Shown: one piece after another, positions 1 to 6,033 of the stretch
Layout of the letters: each line of letters begins with the position of its first letter
Numbering within the stretch: the first letter of the stretch is position 1
Assembly: GCA_021199595.1 (NCBI GenBank)
Contig: JAJQHT010000180.1
Coordinates: 1 to 7,189 of the forward strand
Source: Oscillospiraceae bacterium
GTDB lineage: Bacteria; Bacillota; Clostridia; Oscillospirales; Oscillospiraceae
Direction of reading: 5' to 3'
DNA length: 7,189 nucleotides
Program-made: the position numbers and the translations under genes
The notes under the pieces: model-generated
Database searches by the model: none
Told to the model about the DNA's origin: nothing
What the model saw: the letters and a program-made list of their open reading frames with translations, nothing else

Positions 1-150
1 CACCCCCACTCCACCCACCCCCAGCATCGGCACACCGTTCCGCCCCGCCCCCCCCCCCACCCGACTCGCCACCCCCCACACCCCCCCCCCACCCCCCACC
101 CCCCACCCCCCCCCCCCCCCGCCCCCCCCGGCGCCCCCCCCCGGGGGGCC
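1..150. other. Low-complexity C-rich contig end, probable sequencing or assembly artifact
   Basis: Roughly three quarters of these bases are C on the plus strand (G on the minus strand), with several runs of ten or more. The composition changes abruptly to normal coding sequence near base 150. The histidine kinase reads correctly down to its G1 box (Arg-Asp, then Gly-Pro) and then dissolves into Gly/Pro/Arg-coding homopolymer, where a conserved Gly-x-Gly-Ile stretch is expected. A natural gene would not lose its ATP-binding domain this way while keeping an open frame through pure G runs. The pattern fits G-calling of dark cycles or low-quality read ends extended into the contig. No biological feature is supported here. 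Confidence 0.85.
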
Positions 151-1420
151 CCAAGTCCCGGAAGCGGATGACCACCCAGGTATCCGTGGCCCCGATGGTA
201 ACGACCATACGGCCGGCGGCCCGGCCATATTTGGCGGCGTTGTCCATGATGTTTAAAAATACCTGCTTGAGCCGCGCCGGATCGCCAAGGACGCAGGGGA
301 TGTCCTCCTCCGGCTCGGTATATTCCACGGTCATACCCTCCTGCTTCAGGAGGGTACCGTAGGTAAAGATGGCGTCCGACAGCTCCCCGGCCACATCCAG
401 CGTCTCCACGTTCAGGTTGAATCGGCCGTCCTGGATACGGGTAAACTCCAGCAGCTCCTCTACCATCTTGGTCAGGCGGCCGGACTCCTTTGCAATGATG
501 GAGATGCCCCGGCGGGAGTCCCCGGTGATGGCCTCGTCATAGGCCAGCGTCTCCGACCAGCCGGTGATGGCGGTCAGGGGCGTGCGAAGCTCATGGGAGA
601 TGGAGGAAATAAACTCCGTCTGCACCTTCTCCGTCTCCCCGATTTTCGCGCTCATCTCGTTGATGGCGTCGGTCAGGTCGCCAATCTCGTCGTCATATTT
701 TTTCTGCGCCTGGATGCCGTAGCTCCCCTCCGCGATGCGCTTGGCAAGGCCAGTCAGCTCCACCAGCGGGTCTGTGACCGTGCGGATAAAATAGAGGTTA
801 GACAGCACCACCGCCAAAATCACCAGCAGGCCCACCCCGGCAACCATGGCCGTGACCTTCCATATCTGCCGATTCACCAGGCGCAGGCTGGTCACATAGC
901 GCATGACCCCAATCACCGACCCGTCCGAGGACAGAAGCGGCGCGGCAACAGCCAGAATACGCTCCCCCGTCCCGGCGTTCCGGCCGGTATAGACGCCGAT
1001 GGTTTTGTCGTTCAGGGCGGTCGTCAAATCCTCCGTGCCGGGGGTCGTGCCGGCGGAGACGCCGTAGCTGGATACCTCCACCACGCCCCGGGCGTTCACA
1101 AACTGCAGCTCCAGCACGTCCTTGTCCTCAAAGCTCTCCGTATAGCGATAGGCGCTCTGGTAGTACTGGGCGTAGGTCTGGGAGATATAGCCGGTGAAAA
1201 AATTGGAGGCGGACTCCGCCTTGGCCGTCAGGCCAGTTCTGACGGCGCTATAGTAGTAGCTGCGAACGCCCAGGGAACACACCAGCGTTAACAGCGCCAC
1301 CAGCCCCGCCGTCAGCAGGATGCCGGAGCGGAGCCACCGGCTTTTCAGTCCCCGCGTATGCTGTTTGCCCGTGCCGTCCACCCCCCGTTCGTCCGTCTTT
1401 AAAGCCTTTAAAAGCCCCAC
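1..1420 (-). CDS. Membrane sensor histidine kinase (HAMP, HisKA, HATPase), 3' end lost at the left edge
   Basis: Sensor kinase of a two-component system; it should autophosphorylate on a histidine and pass phosphate to the adjacent response regulator. Numbering from the GTG at 1420: first membrane helix about 34-54, an outside-facing sensor region of about 134 residues, second helix 189-212, HAMP linker about 213-265, then the H-box SISHELRTPLTAITGW with phospho-acceptor His276 (codon 593..595). The N-box FLNIMDNAAKYG has Asn394. The G1 box starts at Asp422 and then fails. The frame has no stop from 1420 to the edge, but residues coded left of about 150 are not credible. The start is uncertain: GTG 1420 overlaps the regulator gene by 13 bases in another frame, GTG 1381 is an alternative, and neither has a good ribosome binding site, suggesting translational coupling. 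The sensor domain is not recognised, so the stimulus is unknown. Confidence 0.9.
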   Translation of the reverse strand, partial: MGLLKALKTDERGVDGTGKQHTRGLKSRWLRSGILLTAGLVALLTLVCSLGVRSYYYSAVRTGLTAKAESASNFFTGYISQTYAQYYQSAYRYTESFEDKDVLELQFVNARGVVEVSSYGVSAGTTPGTEDLTTALNDKTIGVYTGRNAGTGERILAVAAPLLSSDGSVIGVMRYVTSLRLVNRQIWKVTAMVAGVGLLVILAVVLSNLYFIRTVTDPLVELTGLAKRIAEGSYGIQAQKKYDDEIGDLTDAINEMSAKIGETEKVQTEFISSISHELRTPLTAITGWSETLAYDEAITGDSRRGISIIAKESGRLTKMVEELLEFTRIQDGRFNLNVETLDVAGELSDAIFTYGTLLKQEGMTVEYTEPEEDIPCVLGDPARLKQVFLNIMDNAAKYGRAAGRMVVTIGATDTWVVIRFRDLGPPGGGRRGGRGGGGVGGGGWGGGVGGGESGGGGGGAERCADAGGGWSGG

Positions 1421-2097
1421 TTGTATCCATAGCCCCAAACCGTAGTGATATAGGTAGGAATGGTGCTGTTGTCCTCAATCTTGATACGCAGACGGCGGAT
1501 GTTCACGTCCACAATCTTCAGCTCGCCGAAGTAGTCCCGGCCCCAGACGCTGTTGAGAATCTCCTCCCGGGACAGCGCCTTGCCGGGGTTATCCATAAAC
1601 AGCTTCATAATGGCGTATTCTATCTGGGTCAGCTTGATGCGCTGGCCGTTTTTCTCCAGGGTGCGATTGCGGGTGTTCAGGCGGAAGGGACCGTGGCGCA
1701 GCTCGCCGCTGTCCTCCGGCGTCTCATCCACCGAGGTGCGGCGCACCAGGGCGTCCACCCTGGCGGTCAGCTACGCCGGAGAGAAGGGCTTCGTCACATA
1801 ATCGTCCGCCCCAGTCATCAGGCCGGTCACCTTGTCCATCTCCTGTGCCTTGGCGGTGAGCATGATAATCCCTATGCGGGAATCCGTCGCCCGGATGCGG
1901 CGGCAGACCTCATAGCCGTCAATGCCGGGAAGCATGACGTCCAGCAGGGCCACCTTCACGTCCGGGTTCTGCTCCAAAAGCTCCAGCGCCTGCTCCCCGG
2001 TCTCCGCCTCGATAGGCTCATAGCCGGAGCGCCGCAGATTAATCACCACAAAGCTGCGGATGCTGGACTCGTCCTCCAAAACCAATACCTTTTTCAC
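1408..2097 (-). pseudogene. OmpR/PhoB-family response regulator interrupted by an in-frame TAG
   Basis: The intact frame would encode 229 residues, normal for this family. The receiver domain (1-108) shows acidic Glu8-Asp9, phospho-acceptor Asp53 in LLDVMLPGIDG, switch Thr81 and Lys103 in the KPF motif. The winged-helix DNA-binding domain (about 133-229) has LTQIEYAIMKLF, the recognition region VDVNIRRLRIKIE and the closing VWGYGYKW hairpin. Codon 109 is TAG (1771..1773), in the linker reading KPFSPA-stop-LTARVDALVRR, where the family normally has Glu. One change from GAG explains it, and both halves share one frame. As written, the product is a receiver alone. A GTG at 1756..1758 could restart the DNA-binding half, but no ribosome binding site precedes it. 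The start is GTG 2097. The gene lies 23 nt after the lipoprotein and before the kinase. A sequencing error is the main alternative to real loss. Confidence 0.85.
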
Positions 2098-2107
2098 AAT
2101 GCTTCTG

Positions 2108-2114
2108 CCTCCTT
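2108..2114 (-). promoter_or_regulatory. Ribosome binding site of the response regulator
   Basis: AAGGAGG on the minus strand lies 10 nt before GTG at 2097 and 7 nt before an in-frame ATT at 2100. GTG followed by two Lys codons gives the usual receiver N-terminus (KKVLVLEDE), so GTG is preferred despite the slightly long spacing. The frame stays open further upstream to 2142, but that would bury this site inside the gene and add a tail unlike the family. Confidence 0.7.
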
Positions 2115-2120
2115 GCGCCG

Positions 2121-3398
2121 TTATAGGTCTCCGGCAAGCCACTCCTGATATATCAGGTTAAAATTTTCCGTCACGTCCTGCTCCGTCATGTCCTCTGTCC
2201 AGAGCTGGGCGGCGTAGACCGTGGACTCCTCCTCCCGCAGGAGGAAGCGGCCCTCCGCCTCGGCCCTGTCCCGGCGGTTTTCCCCTGTAAGGGTATATAT
2301 GGTAAGTATCTCTATCTGCGCCCCGGTCTCATCCGTCAGGGAGAAGGTCACGGCAGCCTCACCCGCCGTCTCCTCCTCGCGGGAGACGGAAAGGCCGCTC
2401 ATGAGCGCGGTGTCCGTTAGGACAAGATACCACCCGTCGTCATAGTTGTGATAGGTGGTCAGTGTCAGGGCGCGGCCTCCGTCACCGTCCAGGCTGTACC
2501 AGGCCAGCGCATCCCCGCTCTCCATGGGAATCTCCAGGGCGCGGTCTCCATCGATGTCCGTGGCATACGCCCCGGCCCGGCGCACCGTGCTGCTCTGGCC
2601 GGAATTGGACATGGTGATATTCTCCGCCTCTCCGTCCCGCAGGATGAACACGTCCGTCAAAAGAAGGTCGTCTCCGTCGGCGCTCTCCACAAAAAGGGCG
2701 GGCGTCCCGTCGGCCAGATAGGCACTCCTGGCCCGCAGTGTCTCCGTAATGCCGGAGGACAGGGCCGCCTGACAGGCGGTCACCTGATTCTCCTCGTCCA
2801 CCTGATAGGCCGTCAGGGTGCAGCCAGCGTCATAGTCAAGGCTCAGGTTCAGAAGATTCGCGGTGTCGTCCCCGTCCAGGTCGTATACCAAAAAGGCGGA
2901 GCAGTCCGCACTCAAAACCTCCACCGGCTCCTGGCCGCTCAGGTCATAGACAGACAGCAGCTGGATGTCCCCGGATATTTGCCAGGCAATGATAAGCTCC
3001 GAGGCCCCGTCGCCGTTGAGGTCGGCGTATTCCACGCTGGACACGGCAGAGCCTTTTCCGGTAATGACAATCTGGAGGAAGTAGGCCCCCTCCTCATCCA
3101 GCCGATATATGCACACGGAAGGGGTGTGGGCGCTGTCCGCCAGGAAGGCCAGCGCCTCCGCCACGCCGTCCCCGTCCAAATCACGAAGCTGCACGGACTG
3201 ACGGTTGCTGCCGCCGGTGGGCGCGGCGTACTCCCCGCCCTCGTCGATGCGCTGGCCAATCAGCTCCTGAAGCTGGATATATTCCTCCTGCTGCTGCGGC
3301 AGGGAATAAAGCTCATCCGCACTCATGCACCCGGCGCAGGTCAGAGAAAGAAAAACGGACAAAAGGAGCGCCGCCCACCGATTGTATCCCGTTTTCAT
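2121..3398 (-). CDS. Secreted lipoprotein with FG-GAP/VCBS-like repeats
   Basis: A 425-residue predicted lipoprotein, first gene of the operon that continues into the response regulator and kinase. It opens with a signal peptide (Lys2, Arg7, hydrophobic 9-20) and a lipobox ending CAGC, with Cys24 as the expected lipidation site. Cys at -3 is unusual, but Ala-Gly-Cys is normal. After a Gln/Glu-rich stretch (34-45) come acidic loops of the kind found in FG-GAP/VCBS beta-propellers: DLDGDGVAE at 73, DLNGDGASE at 126, DLDGDDTAN at 173 and DIDGDRALE at 281, spaced about 50 or 100 residues apart. The last two have lost the Gly at the sixth position, so calcium binding may be weaker there. The C-terminal third has no motif I recognise. 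The start ATG follows AGGAGGTG at 5 nt. The ligand is unknown. Its position suggests it senses or scaffolds outside the membrane for the kinase, which is inference. Confidence 0.85.
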   Translation of the reverse strand: MKTGYNRWAALLLSVFLSLTCAGCMSADELYSLPQQQEEYIQLQELIGQRIDEGGEYAAPTGGSNRQSVQLRDLDGDGVAEALAFLADSAHTPSVCIYRLDEEGAYFLQIVITGKGSAVSSVEYADLNGDGASELIIAWQISGDIQLLSVYDLSGQEPVEVLSADCSAFLVYDLDGDDTANLLNLSLDYDAGCTLTAYQVDEENQVTACQAALSSGITETLRARSAYLADGTPALFVESADGDDLLLTDVFILRDGEAENITMSNSGQSSTVRRAGAYATDIDGDRALEIPMESGDALAWYSLDGDGGRALTLTTYHNYDDGWYLVLTDTALMSGLSVSREEETAGEAAVTFSLTDETGAQIEILTIYTLTGENRRDRAEAEGRFLLREEESTVYAAQLWTEDMTEQDVTENFNLIYQEWLAGDL

Positions 3399-3403
3399 GG
3401 CTC

Positions 3404-3411
3404 CACCTCCT
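3404..3411 (-). promoter_or_regulatory. Strong ribosome binding site of the repeat lipoprotein
   Basis: AGGAGGTG on the minus strand, 5 nt before ATG 3398, is an eight-base match to the 16S rRNA 3' end. It fixes the start at 3398. The open frame continues upstream to 3497, but only there does a signal peptide begin cleanly, and the extra 33 residues would come from the repeat region. Confidence 0.85.
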
Positions 3412-3436
3412 CCGTCGGTGTATCTGTATCGCGCTT

Positions 3437-3507
3437 TGCCGCGCCGCCAGTCGGCAGGAGCAAGGCGATTGAAATAAAAATAATAGCGGTCTGCCATTAT
3501 TGTATCA
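3437..3507. repeat. Tandem repeat unit, copy 1
   Basis: First of two imperfect direct copies in the divergent intergenic region. The layout is a GC hairpin (TGCCG at 3437..3441 against CGGCA at 3452..3456), a core 3454..3475 ending GCGATTGAAAT, five A residues, then an AT-rich imperfect palindrome around 3482..3501. Against copy 2 the core matches at 20 of 22 positions and the palindromic block 3481..3507 at 23 of 27, and all six differences are transitions. The left edge is set by the hairpin, whose sequence is not the same as in copy 2. Confidence 0.75.
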
Positions 3508-3517
3508 TGTCTTACGG

Positions 3518-3586
3518 TTCCGCCCGAAAGGCGGGAGCAAGACGATTGAAATTAAAATATAATAACGGCCTGCCGTTATTATATCA
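3518..3586. repeat. Tandem repeat unit, copy 2
   Basis: Second copy, offset 77-79 bases from copy 1. Its hairpin pairs CCGCC (3520..3524) with GGCGG (3530..3534) around a CGAAA loop. The core is 3531..3552, followed by seven A/T bases and a perfect palindrome. The hairpin sequences of the two copies differ, yet both fold at the same place, which suggests structure matters. No open reading frame on either strand explains the conservation. It could be an operator pair, a short interspersed element or a transcript-end structure. Confidence 0.75.
3557..3584. repeat. Perfect 13-bp inverted repeat with a 2-base centre
   Basis: The arm ATATAATAACGGC is followed by CT and its exact reverse complement. 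It sits inside repeat copy 2. Each arm contains TATAAT, one per strand, so it could overlap -10 elements in both directions, though neither strand shows a convincing -35 at 16-18 bases. A symmetric site of this length suits a dimeric regulator's operator or a cruciform/hairpin. The corresponding palindrome in copy 1 is degraded to wobble pairs plus one mismatch. Confidence 0.8.
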
Positions 3587-3679
3587 CAAAGGTTACGAAA
3601 AACCTAGAGAAAAGTTACAAAAGATGACAGAAAAATTTCAGACCCGCGGCAAAGTTTTTGCAAATATGACAGCAGGCCC

Positions 3680-3708
3680 TTGCCCGGCAGAGAAATTGGT
3701 AATATAAT
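3680..3708 (+). promoter_or_regulatory. Sigma-A-type promoter for ilvE-galE
   Basis: TTGCCC at 3680..3685, a 17-base spacer and a perfect TATAAT at 3703..3708. Transcription would start near 3715, leaving a leader of about 45 nt. That is too short for a T-box or attenuator, and no T-box motif is visible in the 150 bases upstream, so regulation by branched-chain amino acids is not evident here. The bases between the repeats and this promoter (3587..3679) hold two small hairpins: AGGTT/AACCT at 3590..3605 and GCAAA/TTTGC at 3649..3661. Confidence 0.75.
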
Positions 3709-3743
3709 AGAAGAAGCATAGCATATACGCCAAGAATTACAAT

Positions 3744-3749
3744 AGGAGG
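3744..3749 (+). promoter_or_regulatory. Ribosome binding site of ilvE
   Basis: AGGAGG ends 10 nt before ATG 3760, 16 nt before ATG 3766 and 4 nt before an in-frame TTG at 3754. ATG 3760 is the best compromise. TTG is too close and ATG 3766 too far, but a start at 3766 cannot be fully excluded. Confidence 0.75.
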
Positions 3750-3759
3750 CATATTGATA

Positions 3760-4833
3760 ATGGATATGGAAATCACCATCCAGAAAACTACAACCCCCAA
3801 GGAGAAGCCCCAGATCGAGGGCATCCCCTTCGGCACCTATTTCTCCGACCATATGTTCCTTATGAACTATGAGACCGGCAAGGGCTGGTACGACCCCCGT
3901 ATCGTCCCCTACGGCCCGCTGGCCCTTGACCCCTCCACCATGGTGCTGCACTACGCCCAGGAGATTTTCGAGGGTCTGAAGGCCTACCGCACGGCGGACG
4001 GCAAGATTCAGCTGTTCCGTCCCACGGAGAACATCGCCCGGATGAACCGCTCCGCGGAAAAAATGTGCATCCCGCCCGTGCCGGAGGACATCTATCTCAA
4101 GGCCCTGAAGACTTTGGTGGAGGTAGACAAGGACTGGGTTCCCAGCGAGCCGGACACCAGCCTCTATATCCGCCCGTTCATCATCGCGACGGACAAGCAC
4201 GTCGGCGTTCACGCCTCTCACACCTATCTCTTCATGATTATCACCTGCCCGGTGGGCAGCTATTACCCCGAGGGTCTGAACCCGGTGAAGATTGCCATCG
4301 AGAGCAGGGAGGTGCGGGCTGTCCGCGGCGGCACCGGCTTTGCCAAATGCGGCGGCAACTACGCCGCCTCCCTCCACGCCAGCGAGCTGGCCGAGTCCAA
4401 GGGCTTCAGCCAGGTGCTGTGGCTGGACGGCGTGGAGCAGAAATACATCGAGGAAGTGGGCGCGATGAACGTCATGTTCAAGATTGACGGCAAGATCGTC
4501 ACCCCCTCCCTGGCCAAGGGCACCGTCCTGCCCGGCATCACCCGCAAGAGCGCCATTCAGGTGCTGTCCGACTGGGGCTACGAAATCCAGGAGCGGGATC
4601 TGTCCGTGGACGAGCTGATTGCCGCCTGCGAGAGCGGCAAGCTGGAGGAGGCCTGGGGCGTCGGCACCGCCGCCGTGGTGTCCCCCATCGGGGAAATCAT
4701 CTACCAGGACAAGGAGCACATCATCAACGGCTTCCAGATTGGCGAGCTGACCCAGAAGCTGTATGACACCATCACCGGCATCCAGTGGGGCAAGACCGCC
4801 GATCCCTACGGCTGGGTCGTTCCCGTCTGCTGA
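3760..4833 (+). CDS. ilvE: Branched-chain amino-acid aminotransferase
   Basis: PLP-dependent fold-type IV transaminase of the cytoplasm. It catalyses the last step of valine, leucine and isoleucine synthesis and the first of their breakdown, exchanging amino groups with 2-oxoglutarate/glutamate. The 357-residue length and motifs fit the long IlvE group II type related to eukaryotic BCATs: SDHMFLMNYETGKGWYDPRI near the N-terminus, HYAQEIFEGLKAYR, RPTENIARMNRSAEKM, LYIRPFII, and GGTGFAKCGGNYAASL with the PLP-binding Lys196 (codon 4345..4347). GVGTAAVVSPIG near the C-terminus is the cofactor-phosphate loop. All these conserved stretches are present, so it should be active. It is the first gene after the promoter at 3680..3708, and its TGA overlaps the galE ATG. 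No other branched-chain synthesis genes are in the window. A D-amino-acid transaminase or aminodeoxychorismate lyase of the same fold is unlikely at this length. Confidence 0.95.
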   Translation: MDMEITIQKTTTPKEKPQIEGIPFGTYFSDHMFLMNYETGKGWYDPRIVPYGPLALDPSTMVLHYAQEIFEGLKAYRTADGKIQLFRPTENIARMNRSAEKMCIPPVPEDIYLKALKTLVEVDKDWVPSEPDTSLYIRPFIIATDKHVGVHASHTYLFMIITCPVGSYYPEGLNPVKIAIESREVRAVRGGTGFAKCGGNYAASLHASELAESKGFSQVLWLDGVEQKYIEEVGAMNVMFKIDGKIVTPSLAKGTVLPGITRKSAIQVLSDWGYEIQERDLSVDELIAACESGKLEEAWGVGTAAVVSPIGEIIYQDKEHIINGFQIGELTQKLYDTITGIQWGKTADPYGWVVPVC

Positions 4834-5852
4834 TGGGCAGTACCATCCTTCTGACCGGGGCCGCGGGCTACATCGGCTCCCACACCGCCGTGGCCCTGGC
4901 CCAGGCCGGGTATGACCTGGCCATCGTGGACAACTGCTCCAACAGCAGCCCCATCGCCGTGGAGCGGTGCCGGGAGCTGACTGGGGCTGACATCCCCTTC
5001 TACCAGGCGGACGTGGCGGACAAGGCCGCCCTGATGGAGATATTCCATCAGGTGAAGCCGGCGGCGGTGATGCACTTCTCCGGCTATAAGGCCGTGGGCG
5101 AGAGCGTAGCCCAGCCGCTGAAATATTACCGCAACAATCTGGACACCACCCTGTCGCTGCTCGAGTGCATGGTGCAGGAGGGCGTGGGGGCGTTCATCTT
5201 CTCCTCCTCCGCCACGGTGTACGGGGCCAACGCCACTGTCCCCTATCGGGAGAGCGACCCGGTAGGCGGCTGCACCAACCCCTATGGCTGGACAAAGCTG
5301 ATGATTGAACAGATTGCCCAAGACACGGCGGCAGCCAATCCGAATATGAGCGTGGTGCTGCTGCGGTACTTTAACCCCGTCGGCGCGCACGAGAGCGGCC
5401 GCATTGGGGAAAATCCTGCCGGCATCCCCAACAACCTGATGCCCTATATCACCCAGGTGGCTGTAGGCAAGCTGGATCATCTGAATATCTTCGGCAACGA
5501 CTACGACACCCCGGACGGCACCGGCGTGCGGGATTATATCCACGTCGTAGACCTGGCCCAGGGCCATGTCGCAGCCCTGAAATACGCCATAGAACACACC
5601 GGCGCAGAGGTATTCAACCTCGGCACCGGCAGGGGCGTGAGCGTATTGGAGCTTGTGAACGCCTTCCAGACCGTCAACGGCGTGTCCGTCCCGTATGAAT
5701 TTGCCCCCCGCCGGGCGGGAGACCTCGCCTCCGTCTGGGCCGACCCCGCCAAGGCCAGAGAGATTCTCGGCTGGACGGCGGAAAAGACCGTGGAGGACAT
5801 GGTGGCCGACTCCTGGCGCTGGCAGAAGAACAATCCTGACGGCTACGTCTGA
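4833..5852 (+). CDS. galE: UDP-glucose 4-epimerase
   Basis: NAD-dependent short-chain dehydrogenase/reductase that interconverts UDP-galactose and UDP-glucose in the cytoplasm, serving galactose use and supply of UDP-galactose for surface polysaccharides. At 339 residues it matches bacterial GalE. The Rossmann motif GAAGYIGSH lies at 9-17, and the catalytic set is Ser126 in FSSSATVYG, Tyr151 and Lys155 in NPYGWTK. RYFNPVGAHESGRIGE and the substrate-side DGTGVRDYIHVVDLAQGH are the usual signatures, so full activity is expected; use of UDP-GlcNAc as well cannot be judged. The start is ATG 4833, sharing its A with the ilvE stop (TGATG). The frame is open 16 codons further upstream inside ilvE, but ATG 4833 gives the family N-terminus. 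No Shine-Dalgarno precedes it, so translation probably depends on ribosomes finishing ilvE. Confidence 0.96.
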   Translation: MGSTILLTGAAGYIGSHTAVALAQAGYDLAIVDNCSNSSPIAVERCRELTGADIPFYQADVADKAALMEIFHQVKPAAVMHFSGYKAVGESVAQPLKYYRNNLDTTLSLLECMVQEGVGAFIFSSSATVYGANATVPYRESDPVGGCTNPYGWTKLMIEQIAQDTAAANPNMSVVLLRYFNPVGAHESGRIGENPAGIPNNLMPYITQVAVGKLDHLNIFGNDYDTPDGTGVRDYIHVVDLAQGHVAALKYAIEHTGAEVFNLGTGRGVSVLELVNAFQTVNGVSVPYEFAPRRAGDLASVWADPAKAREILGWTAEKTVEDMVADSWRWQKNNPDGYV

Positions 5853-5880
5853 AGCGTCAGAAAAATCGTTTAACAAACGC

Positions 5881-5932
5881 GGGGCCGTTGTCATGAAAAA
5901 TATCCCTGATTTTAAAAATTATACGCGGCCCC
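5881..5932 (+). terminator. Possible long-loop hairpin after galE
   Basis: GGGGCCG at 5881..5887 pairs exactly with CGGCCCC at 5926..5932, 28 nt after the galE stop. The 38-base loop contains a weaker AAAAT/ATTTT stem, so the whole may fold as one imperfect rod. It is followed by only three T (CTTTAC), so it is not a textbook intrinsic terminator. It may only stabilise the 3' end or end transcription weakly. Confidence 0.35.
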
Positions 5933-6020
5933 CTTTACAAAAAGTTCACAAATAATTCACGACTGAACATCGGCCAGTCGGTATACTGACTTTGCTACCC
6001 TTTGAAACGCCCTTGAATTT

Positions 6021-6027
6021 GGAGGAG
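6021..6027 (+). promoter_or_regulatory. Ribosome binding site of the esterase lipoprotein
   Basis: GGAGGAG lies 6 nt before ATG 6034, which begins a clean lipoprotein signal peptide. Upstream, TATACT at 5982..5987 could be a -10 box but lacks a clear -35 at normal spacing, so a separate promoter for this gene is possible but unproven. Confidence 0.8.
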
Positions 6028-6033
6028 ACGTTT

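Noticed and set aside
168..362. Small plus-strand open frame at the left end
   Set aside because: It is antisense to the kinase N-box region and is a shadow frame.
593..1291. Long plus-strand open frame opposite the histidine kinase
   Set aside because: It is antisense to a clear kinase with intact H-box and membrane helices. Its His/Gly/Arg-rich translation is typical of the complement of GC-rich coding sequence.
3454..3586. CRISPR-like repeats, because the core contains GATTGAAA
   Set aside because: Only two copies exist, their divergence lies within the repeat itself, the intervening sequence is part of the same unit, and no cas genes are nearby.
2448..3707. 419-residue plus-strand open frame across the lipoprotein and intergenic repeats
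   Set aside because: It is antisense to the repeat lipoprotein, has no ribosome binding site or recognisable domain, and runs through the repeat region into the ilvE promoter.
3587..3759. T-box or amino-acid attenuator upstream of ilvE
   Set aside because: No T-box consensus is visible, and the promoter at 3680..3708 leaves only about 45 nt of leader.
3604..5894. Long minus-strand open frames opposite ilvE and galE
   Set aside because: Both sense genes have full catalytic motifs. The antisense frames show only the composition expected from complementing GC-rich codons.
5893..5955. 20-codon frame beginning ATG after galE (MKNIPDFKNYTRPPLQKVHK)
   Set aside because: It has no Shine-Dalgarno, lies inside the candidate hairpin loop and arm, and has no feature of a leader peptide for the following esterase.
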